DNA of 64,000 nucleotides from Lasioglossum baleicum (taxonomy: Eukaryota; Arthropoda; Insecta; Hymenoptera; Halictidae). Shown here piece by piece: positions 50,545-60,739 of this stretch. The notes below the pieces were generated by a model that worked only from the letters and a program-made list of their open reading frames with translations, searched no databases and had not been told where the DNA came from. The stretch is from contig NC_134943.1 in assembly GCF_051020765.1 (NCBI RefSeq), positions 682,001 through 746,000 on the forward strand, written 5' to 3'. The position numbers and the translations under genes were made by a program. How positions within the stretch are numbered: position 1 is the stretch's first letter; each line of letters starts with the position of its first letter.

Positions 50545-52342
50545 TGTGACGTTGCAACGTTTGCGACGTCCCTTCTCCGTTTGTTTCGTGCATATTTTCG
50601 AGAGCGATAAAGGACCGGACCGCCCTCTAACGGGACACGTACCGAGACAGGATTCGAGAGCGCTCCTTTAAGAGATCCCGATATTATCGAGGACCTCCTA
50701 ATGACATCTGTCGCGCGTGCCGAGAACGGCAAGTTTCAGGACCGTATATGGAACGCGCTGAAGGAACCACCGACCGTCCGAATTGTCACGGGAAATGAAC
50801 AATCGCCCCAAGGCCAGGAAGCGCCCGACGGAAAAGCGAATGGCCGTTTCGAGAAATTAGAGCTTGGTGCGAGGACACTCGGCAAGCAAACCGGAGGCGC
50901 CGCCAGGACAGCAGCCTTCGAACATCTCGTCCGATACGGACCAACGGAACACCCTGACGCCGTCTCGCCCCATCAAGGGAGAGCTGCCCCGGGGTCGGTG
51001 CCCTCGTAGCCAAGAAGAGGAAGCCCCTCCGCTGGTCAAGTCGAGCGATAGGCTCCTTGACCAATTTCGTGATTGCCCGGGGCCCTAGGGCGCGAAGAGG
51101 GAACGCTCCTGTGCCGCCGAGTCACGCCGTGGAAACACGCCATAAGCAATTCGGGAAAACGGTCGAGTGGGGGGAGCCGAGTTCGATCCGCTAGGCGGCC
51201 GAAAATCGATGGATCACTGTCGCGCTGGCTATCACAACGTTGAGACGTGTTTCAGACAGTGTAATCGCGCCGCGAAATCGGAAGTTTCGAACCAAGTGTC
51301 CCGTTGAGAGGATTACGTGGCGTCTGCGAAGTTCCATCGAGCCCAGCTCTATCGGGAGCCGTTTATCCTCCGGAAAACGGAACAATAACGCCACGAGAAG
51401 CGGTAAGTCGCACTTGTGATCCATTCGGTATTTTCGTTGCGCGCCGGCTCGACCTTCGTCGTGCGAGGACGAACGCTTCCCGTTCCGTCCTCGATAATTC
51501 GCTCGCATTCCTCTCGGAATGCTTTGAGATTGTTCGGGAATATTTCGGGAGAGTTTTCCTCTGTAAATTGCGTGCGGAAGAGTGTCTTCCGAGGAGTCGC
51601 GTTCGTGAAAGTAATTCAATTCGGTATCTTCGCGTTTCTCGAATCCTGTGTCTCCTGTCGAATCGCGTATTCCGTCCGTCGGCGTTCGATCGCGTAATCG
51701 ATAGCGTACGCGCCGGGGCGATTCACGTGCGGAAGTCATCGCGGCAGTCTCGCAGTTCGCCGGTCATCTGCGCCTCGCGTTTCCGAAGTTCGTTGTGAAC
51801 GGAACGACGATCATTGTCAGCGGTATCGTTGCGAGCGAAATCGGTAGGACAACCGCGCGGCGAACGGCCATCTTTTCGCTATCTTGTATGAAGAGCGCGG
51901 GCTCTCGGGTCGCGGCCACGTGGCCGCTGATTTTGTAAACCAACGACTGCTACAATAAATAGCTCGAGACCATATCGTAGTCGAATTATTCGATTCCCTG
52001 TGAGATCCGTCCTGCCGAGAGGGCTGTCCTAGTCACCCCGTGTTCGAACCATCTGGCCCAGTCGCGACGTCATTTTCGATCCGCGTATCTCGAAGATTCG
52101 GCTCTCGACCTCGGCTTCTCCGAGCTCGAGCAGTGCTTTGCGTTTCGTGTGGCATCCTTGCGGTGCCTGGCGCCCGAACCTTTAGCTTTCGTGAGGAAAT
52201 CGTCGAATCTTCGAGTCTCGTATTGTCTCGGGCGGACCGCGTGCACTCGGCTTGCACGCGGCCTGGTCTCAGCGCCTGCAAGGCCCGAAGGTAACCGGCT
52301 TCCGCGGGTCTAACAGCTCGTCGGAAAAAGGTTAACGTGACA
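50545..52342 (+). repeat. 5' LTR of the Ty3-type element
   Basis: 1798 bp bounded by TG and CA. A perfect 12-bp palindrome ACGTTGCAACGT lies at 50549-50560, right inside the end that integrase must bind. An AATAAA polyadenylation signal is at 51954-51959. No clear TATA box was found. Frames within the LTR of up to 182 codons exist on both strands but have no recognisable domain; they are treated as chance in GC-rich sequence. Confidence 0.95.
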
Positions 52343-52345
52343 AAT

Positions 52346-52363
52346 TGGCGCCCGAACAGGGAC
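52346..52363 (+). promoter_or_regulatory. Primer binding site, tRNA-Lys type
   Basis: TGGCGCCCGAACAGGGAC, three bases after the LTR. It is identical to the well-known 18-nt site for tRNA-Lys. It marks the start of minus-strand DNA synthesis. Confidence 0.93.
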
Positions 52364-53262
52364 CTCTCTTTCGAAAGGGTTTTCCCTGAACACGGAGAGA
52401 GGCACGGGTTGACGAAAGACTCTCACAGGGCAGATCGCGTATCGACCTTCCGGCACGCCGTGATCACCCGCGCGGAATTAGGGGAATCGACGGGAACTGT
52501 GAGACACGGGTTCGGCGATTAGAGAAAATTAAAGCAACGCACGAAAATTTCTCCGTATTCGTGAAATTACTCTCACGAACGTATCAAACGAAAGCCACGC
52601 ACAACCACGTTCCGTCGCGTGACTTTCGAGGTTCCTCGCGATACGAGGACTTGTTGAGGCGAGCCAGCTCGACAAGAATTTTTTTTCTTAATTCTTGCCC
52701 ACGTATTTCTTGTTAATTTATTTAATTTATTGAAATTTGTGCTTGTTGGAGTGTACGTCTTCGGTGTTTCCTTTTGTTCCCCGCCTGTAGAGGCAAATTC
52801 CCTCGTGTTCGTCGCGTAGTTAGTCTTTTTTTTTGTATTTTTTTTGTGTGCGAACGACTATCGACGCGTACAAAGCAAGGACGCGATACCCCCTGTAACG
52901 ACCTTGCGAGATATTTGGGAATACGGGACTTCAGCACTGAGTGAGGCGGTTAGATTTCGAAAACGAAAATATTTCGATTCTCAAGGACAGCGATTTCGGT
53001 TAGCAACCGCGATCCAGTCGAGCTCGAAGTCGAGTTTCGTATCGTAGCGAAGAATCCGAGCCGTGCCCGGACGTTCGGATAAACACCGCGCGGTCGAGGG
53101 TCCTTGAGTTCGACAGCTCCGGGTAAAGTTTCGGTAACGGTCGCGCGTGAAAAACAAGTCGAGACATCGCGTTCGAAAAACAGCTTCGGCGTTACCGGCC
53201 ACATTTCAAGATCTTTTGTCTCGCTCTCGAGTACGGTTCTCGTAAATAACTCTCAGGTAGCG
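52364..53262 (+). other. Leader of the Ty3-type element
   Basis: About 900 nt between the primer site and the gag start. It contains T-rich runs at 52680-52690 and 52825-52850 and no convincing frame. It is expected to hold dimerisation and packaging signals, and possibly a splice donor for ORF3; none can be pinpointed by eye. Confidence 0.6.
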
Positions 53263-54468
53263 ATGGCGGAGGGTAGTAGGACCTACGTTTCGAAGTGGCC
53301 GGAGGACGACAAATCGTACTACAGCGCGCACGGGAGTGAGGACGACGGGACTGTAATAAAACAGGACCCTGAGTCCCACCCCCCTGGTCCAACTATGCTG
53401 CAGGTACCGACGGGATGGAAACCATCCCCGACAGTACCGCGTCCAGCCGCAGTAACGACTTCAGTCCCTCCGGCCGACTCTGAGGGTAACAAGACGGCGT
53501 ACGAGGTCATGCGGAAATGGGACCTTTCGTTTGAAGGGAAACCCGGGGAAGACCCGGAGGAATTTTTCAAGAGGCTCTCCGTTATGCGAAGAGCCTGTAC
53601 CGTTCGCGATGACGACCTCCTACGCTGTCTTCCGATTTGTTTCACCGGTACCGCGGCGAAATGGTTTGACACCTGCCCTCCGATGTCCACCTGGGAGGAA
53701 TTCGAATACGAGTGGCACCAGAATTTCCGCGATCCCGACTACCAACAGCTGCTCGAGCACGACATTCTCGTTCGAAGGCAAGGACCCGAAGAACCGCTTC
53801 GCGATTTCCTCGCGAATATGCGTAGTATGTTCGCGCGATTGAAGCGACCGTGGTCGGAACAAATGAAAATCGACCGCATTTTCTGGGGCGCGAGGGCAGA
53901 GTGCCGAGTCGGTATAGAAAAACGGACGGTTACGTCAGTAGCGGAGCTCGCGACATTAATGCGCGAGGCGGAACGATTCGCGATGCCGCAAAGCGTCGAT
54001 AAATATCTCGTGCACACGATTGCGAATAAAGAATTCGCGTACGACCCGAAGAAATACGCTAAGGCGGCGGAGGCGGAGCCGGAAAAGCCGAAGGAGTACG
54101 AAAGGGTTAACGCGGTAGTCGACGCGTCAGGAGGGGAACCGCGGTATCGTGCGGGCCCCTCTCGTCCGCGCGAACCCCCGATCGCCGAGCAACCGCGTCA
54201 TAACCGACCGCCGTTCAACCGCTCGCGAGACGAGCCGCGCCGAACGCACCCGACCGCGACCGAGACCAGCCGAACTGTCACTTCGCCGGTCAGACAGCCG
54301 GCGGCTGACAGCACGTGCTGGAATTGTCACCGGCCAGGGCATAGATCGCGCCAATGTCCAGAGCCGCAGACTCGACATTGTTATCGTTGCGGGGAACCCG
54401 GGGTAACCGCGAGAGACTGCCGTCGTTGCCCTCCGCGGGCGGAAAACTACTACCGAAGCCGCTCGTAA
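53263..54468 (+). CDS. gag: Gag polyprotein (capsid and nucleocapsid)
   Basis: Structural protein that assembles the cytoplasmic particle packaging the element's RNA. The open frame begins further upstream at 53104, but that codon is TTG. The first ATG is 53263 in a favourable context (G at -3, G at +4), giving about 401 residues from MAEGSRTYVS. Residues ~95-265 have the retrotransposon Gag capsid pattern (WDLSFEG, FFKRL, WEEFEYEW, RRQGPEEPLRDFLANMRSMF, FWG). A basic, proline- and arginine-rich stretch follows. Two zinc modules lie at the C-terminus: CWNCHRPGHRSRQC (CCHC, ~352-365) and CYRCGEPGVTARDCRRC (~373-389). The second lacks the knuckle histidine but has C-x2-C-x9-C-x2-C. The 3' end overlaps pol by 115 nt. 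Confidence 0.93.
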   Translation: MAEGSRTYVSKWPEDDKSYYSAHGSEDDGTVIKQDPESHPPGPTMLQVPTGWKPSPTVPRPAAVTTSVPPADSEGNKTAYEVMRKWDLSFEGKPGEDPEEFFKRLSVMRRACTVRDDDLLRCLPICFTGTAAKWFDTCPPMSTWEEFEYEWHQNFRDPDYQQLLEHDILVRRQGPEEPLRDFLANMRSMFARLKRPWSEQMKIDRIFWGARAECRVGIEKRTVTSVAELATLMREAERFAMPQSVDKYLVHTIANKEFAYDPKKYAKAAEAEPEKPKEYERVNAVVDASGGEPRYRAGPSRPREPPIAEQPRHNRPPFNRSRDEPRRTHPTATETSRTVTSPVRQPAADSTCWNCHRPGHRSRQCPEPQTRHCYRCGEPGVTARDCRRCPPRAENYYRSRS

Positions 54469-57400
54469 GGGCCCGAACGGCCTCGTACCCAGTCATTTCG
54501 GCCCGCGTAGCGAATACAGAGTTCGGATCAGCAACCGTATCGAAACCTCCGCTACTTGTCGTAGGCGCACACATTGCTTTCCACCGGGTGCTCGCACTGA
54601 TCGACTCGGGCTCGTCGCTCTCGTTCGTGAGTCGCGAAACCATTGTGGTCGTGGGGGAGGCCGCCACGATAACGACGGCCGAAAACGAGTGTTATTTTCT
54701 TCTGGCCACGGGAGCCGTCGATCGCGCCGTAGATCAAGCTCGATTTTCGCTACGAATCAGAGACCAAACGGGGGAAATTTTCGCTTACGTCCTCGATAAT
54801 TTAGTAAATCCGGTTTTGCTGGGAGTCGACGCGATCGCTCAGTTCGGTATCGTTGTCGAATATCATCGGGAGAAATGGCACTTTGCATCGCGGCCGCAGG
54901 TAGAATTTTCATTCGGTTGTATCTCGGAAAAGCCGCTCTGCTGCGGCCTACAGCGAATTTCCGAATCGCAGAAGGAGCGGTTGCGCGTATTTCTCGAGCG
55001 AGAAATGAAAGGCTTCGACCGGGTGCCTGGCGTGACGACTCTGACCGCTCACCGAATCGATGTCGGTGATAATAGGCCGATCAAACAACGTTACTATCCG
55101 GTCTCGCCGATCGTCCAGCAAGCGATCTACCGAGAAGTGGATTCGCTGCTGGAAAACGGAATAATCGAGCCGTCGGAAAGTGAGTGGTCGAGTCCGATCG
55201 TCATGGTAAAGAAAGCGAACGGCAAATATCGGTTTTGTTTAGACTTCCGGAAAGTGAACGAAGTTTCTAAGAAAGACGCGTACCCGCTGCCTATCATGTC
55301 GAGCATTCTAGATAAATTACGAGCCGCGAAATACATCTCGACCCTCGATCTCTCGCAAGCGTACTTCCAGATTCCGCTCGAAGAATCGAGCAAGGAGATA
55401 ACAGCATTTACCGTTCCGGGGAAAGGGTTATTCCAATTTAAGAGAATGCCGTATGGGCTCACGGGAGCCCCGGCAACTTTCCAACGTCTCGTAGACAGGT
55501 TGATCGGGCCCGAAATGGAGCCTTACGTGTTCGTGTATTTAGATGACGTCATCATCGCGACACCCACGTTCGAAGGCCATCTCGAGTGGCTCCAACGGGT
55601 TCTAGATCGCATAAAATCGGCGGGATTACTCGTAAACCCGGATAAATGCGAATTCTGTAAGGAGGAAGTTCGGTACCTCGGATTTGTGGTCAGCCAGGAA
55701 GGGTTAAAGGTCGATTCCGATAAAGTCGCACCGGTAATATCGTTTCCGGTCCCGCGGAATGTAAAACAACTGCGGCGATTTCTGGGGATGGCCTCGTGGT
55801 ATCGCAGGTTCATTCCGGATTTCGCCACAGTCGCGGATCCGCTGAACATCCTTTTGCGGAAGGACGCGAAGTGGAAGTGGGAGCGTGAACAGCAATCCGC
55901 TTTCGAAAAATTACGAACGTTAGTCGCGACCGCCCCAACCCTGGCCTGCCCACATTTCGAGGTGCCCTTCACCTTGCAGACTGACGCTAGCATGGTAGGA
56001 CTGGGAGCCGTGCTGGTACAAGAGATCGAGGGAACCGAAAGGGTCATCGCGTTCGCGAGTCGGTCGCTTAGCGCGGCTGAACGAAAATATTCCGCGACCG
56101 AACTAGAATGCCTCGCGATAGTGTGGGCCGTAGAGAAATACAGAGCGTATCTCGAAGGATACCACTTTACGATCGTGACCGACCACAATAGTTTACGGTG
56201 GTTAAGAAAATTGTCGAACCCCTCCGGTCGGCTCGCGCGGTGGGCGCTCCAATTATTAGAGTACGATTTCGAGATTAAGTATCGAAAAGGAGCGCTCAAT
56301 CGCGTACCGGACGCGTTATCACGCATGTACGAGGGAGTCGAACCGGGGGAAGGGGGGGTCGAATTAGTGACCGCGGCCGTGACGAAACTCGAGTGGTTCG
56401 ATCAGAAATTCCGAGAAGTAGAAAGCGGCCCAGAGCGCCACCCCGACTGGTCCATTCGCGAGGGGCAACTTTTCCATCGTCGTACCGACCCGTTAATCTC
56501 CGAAATTCTCGGCGGTGATTTAGACGAGTGGAAACTCGTCGTACCGGCCGAGAAAAGAACTGAAATTTTGAGGGAAAGCCACGACGAGGTGCAAGCGGGT
56601 CATTTGGGGGTTGAGAAAACCTACCATCGAATAGCGACCCGGTACTATTGGCCGGGAATGTTTCGCACGGTCGTAGAATACGTGCGACGCTGCCCCACGT
56701 GTCAGTTAACGAAGGTTGAGCAATCACTCCCTTCTGGGCTCATGGGAAGGCGTCGTATAGGCGCGCCGTGGATGGTTATCGCAACCGATATTATGGGCCC
56801 GCTTCCCCCGAGTCGTGCAGGGTTTTCGTACCTGCTCGTAATTCAAGACCTTTTTACGAAATGGGTCGAGTGTTGCCCCCTGCGGAAGGCCACCGGGGCC
56901 AAGATTTCGGACGCGCTGGAAGACCTTGTCTTCTCACGTTGGGGGACGCCCGAGGTATTGCTCACAGATAACGGTACCGAATTCGTGAATAAAGCGATTC
57001 ACGAACTCGCACGAACTTACGGGATCGCGATCACGACGACACCCCCGTATCACCCCCAGGCGAATCCTGTCGAGAGGGTGAACCGGATACTAAAAACGAT
57101 GATAGTATCCTACATCGAAAAAGACCACCGTACGTGGGACGCGCACTTAGCGAAATTTCGATTCGCGTATAACACCGCGTACCACTCAGTGCTGCAAGCT
57201 TCGCCCGCGTTCTTGAATTTCGGACGCGAACCGAAACCAGCGTCATGCATTCGCGAGAGCGAGGAATCGCCGGTTGACCTGGAGGTAGCGCCTATCGAGG
57301 GATGGTCAGAGCGTATGTCGCACCTGGCCACATTACGCCACTGGGTCACCGAAAACTTAGAGCGAGCGTACGAGACGCAGGCGAAAAATTACAACCTGCA

Positions 57401-57836
57401 CCGAAAAGACATCCGTTTCGTGGAGGGAGACCTCGTCCTTCGTCGACAGCGCGTCCTCTCGTCCGCCGCGCAGAACATCGCGGCCAAATTATGCCCAAAG
57501 TTCAGCGGCCCTTTCCGAGTCGCGAAAGTACTGTCGTCGGTCGTTTATCGACTAAGCACCCCGGAAGGGAGGGACGCCGGGAAATCACACGTATCTGATC
57601 TAAAGCCGTACACTCCGCCGCACGACAACGAGCCAAACGGTAACCCCCCAGGTCCCGAATCTTTTCCAGATGTCGTACCAGGGAGAACCGAGCGAAGTTC
57701 GGGCAGCGAAGGGCCAACTCGGGGAGGAGTTGGACGAACTGAGGGAGGAAGCAGTCCACCTGAAGCAGGCGATCCGCCTCATGAGACCCGAGGAAGGGCA
57801 AGGAGAGGCCCTACGTCAATGCGAGGAGATGCGTAA
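54354..57836 (+). CDS. pol: Pol polyprotein: protease, RT, RNase H, integrase
   Basis: 1160 residues in the -1 frame relative to gag; residue numbers are from the ATG at 54354, although translation probably enters by frameshift. Protease: LIDSGSS with the catalytic Asp at 84. Reverse transcriptase: LDLSQAYFQI (Asp 332) and VYLDDVI (Asp 397, 398), with MPYGLTGAPATFQ between. RNase H: TDAS (Asp 544), ATELECLA (Glu 583), TDHNSL (Asp 610). Integrase: zinc module His 743, His 750, Cys 780, Cys 783; catalytic Asp 812, Asp 872 and Glu 908 in exact D,D-35-E spacing; a GPF-containing C-terminal module near residues 1060-1095. No chromodomain is seen. It copies the RNA into DNA and inserts it with a 4-bp duplication. 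The last 167 nt overlap ORF3 in another frame. Nothing essential is missing. Confidence 0.97.
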   Translation: MSRAADSTLLSLRGTRGNRERLPSLPSAGGKLLPKPLVRARTASYPVISARVANTEFGSATVSKPPLLVVGAHIAFHRVLALIDSGSSLSFVSRETIVVVGEAATITTAENECYFLLATGAVDRAVDQARFSLRIRDQTGEIFAYVLDNLVNPVLLGVDAIAQFGIVVEYHREKWHFASRPQVEFSFGCISEKPLCCGLQRISESQKERLRVFLEREMKGFDRVPGVTTLTAHRIDVGDNRPIKQRYYPVSPIVQQAIYREVDSLLENGIIEPSESEWSSPIVMVKKANGKYRFCLDFRKVNEVSKKDAYPLPIMSSILDKLRAAKYISTLDLSQAYFQIPLEESSKEITAFTVPGKGLFQFKRMPYGLTGAPATFQRLVDRLIGPEMEPYVFVYLDDVIIATPTFEGHLEWLQRVLDRIKSAGLLVNPDKCEFCKEEVRYLGFVVSQEGLKVDSDKVAPVISFPVPRNVKQLRRFLGMASWYRRFIPDFATVADPLNILLRKDAKWKWEREQQSAFEKLRTLVATAPTLACPHFEVPFTLQTDASMVGLGAVLVQEIEGTERVIAFASRSLSAAERKYSATELECLAIVWAVEKYRAYLEGYHFTIVTDHNSLRWLRKLSNPSGRLARWALQLLEYDFEIKYRKGALNRVPDALSRMYEGVEPGEGGVELVTAAVTKLEWFDQKFREVESGPERHPDWSIREGQLFHRRTDPLISEILGGDLDEWKLVVPAEKRTEILRESHDEVQAGHLGVEKTYHRIATRYYWPGMFRTVVEYVRRCPTCQLTKVEQSLPSGLMGRRRIGAPWMVIATDIMGPLPPSRAGFSYLLVIQDLFTKWVECCPLRKATGAKISDALEDLVFSRWGTPEVLLTDNGTEFVNKAIHELARTYGIAITTTPPYHPQANPVERVNRILKTMIVSYIEKDHRTWDAHLAKFRFAYNTAYHSVLQASPAFLNFGREPKPASCIRESEESPVDLEVAPIEGWSERMSHLATLRHWVTENLERAYETQAKNYNLHRKDIRFVEGDLVLRRQRVLSSAAQNIAAKLCPKFSGPFRVAKVLSSVVYRLSTPEGRDAGKSHVSDLKPYTPPHDNEPNGNPPGPESFPDVVPGRTERSSGSEGPTRGGVGRTEGGSSPPEAGDPPHETRGRARRGPTSMRGDA
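54441..54447 (+). promoter_or_regulatory. Candidate -1 frameshift site
   Basis: The gag codons read GCG GAA AAC, giving G GAA AAC just before the gag stop at 54466. The pol frame is open only from 54345 (after a TAG at 54342), so a -1 shift must occur in 54345-54466. This heptamer is the best A-rich candidate in that interval but is not a perfect X XXY YYZ site. A GGCC...GGCC pairing lies shortly downstream. Reinitiation at the pol ATG (54354) is the alternative. Confidence 0.4.
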
Positions 57837-58530
57837 ACACCTGAAACGCATCACCCTGGCCGCGCGGATATTGGCCAACTACCTGCGCATACCGCCGGAC
57901 GAGGAACCGGAACAGGAGGACGGGGAGGAGCCCCTCTCGGTGAGAGGACACGTCGCAGCCATATTGACGCCGCGAGAAGACCAGACGCCACCTCGGTCGC
58001 CACCGGAGATCCGTAAGACCGCACCGGTGATGGACCTCATACCGCCGCGGCAGGAGCAGGAGCTTGGGTCCGAAGAACCAACGACCGAGAAGGTACCAGC
58101 GGTGGGAGAAGGAAAGGCCCCGGAGGGGGAATTCGGGCCGCCGCAGGGGGAACAGGAAGGCACCCCAAACCAGCACGCGTCAACCGTGGAGCAAGCTCCG
58201 CTACCGAAGCGGGTAACAGTGCACCCAGCTGCCCCAGCAAAAACCACCTACACGGTGGACAAGTCGAGGCAGGAGAGAACGGCCAGCTGGGGCCAGTTTG
58301 AGAGGTGGACCGGCCGTGGATCGGTAAGACCAAAAGATCCAGACGCGTGCTGGAATTGTGGGGAATACGGTCACGACCGACGCAGATGCCCCCGCAACAC
58401 CCGCACCCACTGTTTCCGCTGCGGCAGGCCTGACTGCTCCGTGCGCACGTGTCCGGTGTGCAGCCGGTCGTGGCTGAAATCCCAAGAAGAGGGGAGGAAG
58501 ACGACTAACAAAGGGGTGCAGCCGCAGTAA
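57670..58530 (+). CDS. ORF3: coiled-coil, zinc-knuckle nucleocapsid-like protein
   Basis: 286 residues from an ATG at 57670, in the same frame as gag, overlapping the end of pol. Residues ~14-70 are heptad-like and charged (GEELDELREEAVHLKQAIRL onwards), likely a coiled coil. Residues ~75-215 are acidic and proline-rich, probably disordered. The C-terminus has CWNCGEYGHDRRRC (CCHC, 227-240) and CFRCGRPDCSVRTCPVC (248-264, C-x2-C-x9-C-x2-C). This is the same two-module layout as gag's C-terminus, including the missing histidine in module two. There is no signal peptide, membrane segment or furin-like site, so it is not an envelope protein although it occupies the env position. It may be a duplicated gag tail. 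Role is inferred: RNA binding or chaperoning. It may be made from a spliced RNA. Confidence 0.82.
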   Translation: MSYQGEPSEVRAAKGQLGEELDELREEAVHLKQAIRLMRPEEGQGEALRQCEEMRKHLKRITLAARILANYLRIPPDEEPEQEDGEEPLSVRGHVAAILTPREDQTPPRSPPEIRKTAPVMDLIPPRQEQELGSEEPTTEKVPAVGEGKAPEGEFGPPQGEQEGTPNQHASTVEQAPLPKRVTVHPAAPAKTTYTVDKSRQERTASWGQFERWTGRGSVRPKDPDACWNCGEYGHDRRRCPRNTRTHCFRCGRPDCSVRTCPVCSRSWLKSQEEGRKTTNKGVQPQ

Positions 58531-58928
58531 CGCCGGTCGCGAGGCGAAGACGAGCGCCAACAGCAGCGCTCCCGGGAGACGGGTGGCAGACGTGTAGTCC
58601 TCTCGTGAGGAGATACCGAGGGAACAGAAATAAATAACTTCGTTCTCCCTTACAAGGAATAATTAGCGTGAAAAATTTTCTTTCAAGACACCTAACCCCT
58701 CCACAGGTCGACCGACGGTTGCAGCTCGGCCGAAGTTCCGGCGTCGCCATCAAGGATTGTCGTTCGTCTGTTTTGTCTGCGTTTGTTGTAGGGTATTCGT
58801 AGGGCGTGGTTGTCGCTTCGTGGTGAAGGCTCTGATTGTAAAGGACATCTCTTGGGGAGGAACGCTCTCTCACCTGTCGAGCCGCGGATCACGGGGGCGA
58901 CGAAACCGTGTCGGTCCGGTCCATTTTA
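58531..58928 (+). other. 3' untranslated region of the Ty3-type element
   Basis: About 400 nt between the ORF3 stop and the polypurine tract, with no further credible frame. Confidence 0.6.
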
Positions 58929-58940
58929 AGGGGGGGGGAG
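58929..58940 (+). promoter_or_regulatory. Polypurine tract
   Basis: AAGGGGGGGGGAG-type purine run one base before the 3' LTR, the expected primer for plus-strand DNA synthesis. Confidence 0.9.
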
Positions 58941-58941
58941 T

Positions 58942-60739
58942 TGTGACGTTGCAACGTTTGCGACGTCCCTTCTCCGTTTGTTTCGTGCATATTTTCGAGA
59001 GCGATAAAGGACCGGACCGCCCTCTAACGGGACACGTACCGAGACAGGATTCGAGAGCGCTCCTTTAAGAGATCCCGATATTATCGAGGACCTCCTAATG
59101 ACATCTGTCGCGCGTGCCGAGAACGGCAAGTTTCAGGACCGTATATGGAACGCGCTGAAGGAACCACCGACCGTCCGAATTGTCACGGGAAATGAACAAT
59201 CGCCCCAAGGCCAGGAAGCGCCCGACGGAAAAGCGAATGGCCGTTTCGAGAAATTAGAGCTTGGTGCGAGGACACTCGGCAAGCAAACCGGAGGCGCCGC
59301 CAGGACAGCAGCCTTCGAACATCTCGTCCGATACGGACCAACGGAACACCCTGACGCCGTCTCGCCCCATCAAGGGAGAGCTGCCCCGGGGTCGGTGCCC
59401 TCGTAGCCAAGAAGAGGAAGCCCCTCCGCTGGTCAAGTCGAGCGATAGGCTCCTTGACCAATTTCGTGATTGCCCGGGGCCCTAGGGCGCGAAGAGGGAA
59501 CGCTCCTGTGCCGCCGAGTCACGCCGTGGAAACACGCCATAAGCAATTCGGGAAAACGGTCGAGTGGGGGGAGCCGAGTTCGATCCGCTAGGCGGCCGAA
59601 AATCGATGGATCACTGTCGCGCTGGCTATCACAACGTTGAGACGTGTTTCAGACAGTGTAATCGCGCCGCGAAATCGGAAGTTTCGAACCAAGTGTCCCG
59701 TTGAGAGGATTACGTGGCGTCTGCGAAGTTCCATCGAGCCCAGCTCTATCGGGAGCCGTTTATCCTCCGGAAAACGGAACAATAACGCCACGAGAAGCGG
59801 TAAGTCGCACTTGTGATCCATTCGGTATTTTCGTTGCGCGCCGGCTCGACCTTCGTCGTGCGAGGACGAACGCTTCCCGTTCCGTCCTCGATAATTCGCT
59901 CGCATTCCTCTCGGAATGCTTTGAGATTGTTCGGGAATATTTCGGGAGAGTTTTCCTCTGTAAATTGCGTGCGGAAGAGTGTCTTCCGAGGAGTCGCGTT
60001 CGTGAAAGTAATTCAATTCGGTATCTTCGCGTTTCTCGAATCCTGTGTCTCCTGTCGAATCGCGTATTCCGTCCGTCGGCGTTCGATCGCGTAATCGATA
60101 GCGTACGCGCCGGGGCGATTCACGTGCGGAAGTCATCGCGGCAGTCTCGCAGTTCGCCGGTCATCTGCGCCTCGCGTTTCCGAAGTTCGTTGTGAACGGA
60201 ACGACGATCATTGTCAGCGGTATCGTTGCGAGCGAAATCGGTAGGACAACCGCGCGGCGAACGGCCATCTTTTCGCTATCTTGTATGAAGAGCGCGGGCT
60301 CTCGGGTCGCGGCCACGTGGCCGCTGATTTTGTAAACCAACGACTGCTACAATAAATAGCTCGAGACCATATCGTAGTCGAATTATTCGATTCCCTGTGA
60401 GATCCGTCCTGCCGAGAGGGCTGTCCTAGTCACCCCGTGTTCGAACCATCTGGCCCAGTCGCGACGTCATTTTCGATCCGCGTATCTCGAAGATTCGGCT
60501 CTCGACCTCGGCTTCTCCGAGCTCGAGCAGTGCTTTGCGTTTCGTGTGGCATCCTTGCGGTGCCTGGCGCCCGAACCTTTAGCTTTCGTGAGGAAATCGT
60601 CGAATCTTCGAGTCTCGTATTGTCTCGGGCGGACCGCGTGCACTCGGCTTGCACGCGGCCTGGTCTCAGCGCCTGCAAGGCCCGAAGGTAACCGGCTTCC
60701 GCGGGTCTAACAGCTCGTCGGAAAAAGGTTAACGTGACA
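58942..60739 (+). repeat. 3' LTR of the Ty3-type element
   Basis: 1798 bp, same as 50545-52342. The polyadenylation signal used for the genomic RNA would be AATAAA at 60351-60356. Confidence 0.95.

Larger units (their letters stand above)
50545..60739 (+). mobile_element. Intact Ty3/mdg4-type LTR retrotransposon with ORF3
   Basis: A 10195-bp element: 5' LTR, PBS, ~900-nt leader, gag, pol in the -1 frame, ORF3, G-rich polypurine tract, 3' LTR. Domain order PR-RT-RNase H-integrase identifies the Ty3 (Metaviridae) class. The LTRs are the same length (1798 bp) at a constant 8397-bp offset, and every frame seen in one occurs unchanged in the other, so insertion is recent. All catalytic residues are present and no frame is broken, so it may be active. 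It is inserted in one arm of an inverted repeat with a 4-bp duplication. Confidence 0.96.

Noticed and set aside
51191..51798. Frames of 164 and 182 codons within the Ty3-type LTR (also 59588-60195)
   Set aside because: They overlap on opposite strands, have no domain and lie in the LTR; GC-rich DNA gives few stops.
53104..53262. Longer gag N-terminus starting at 53104
   Set aside because: The first codon is TTG; the ATG at 53263 has a good context and starts a typical Gag.
57670..58530. Envelope gene in the usual env position
   Set aside because: No signal peptide, membrane segment or cleavage site; zinc knuckles instead.
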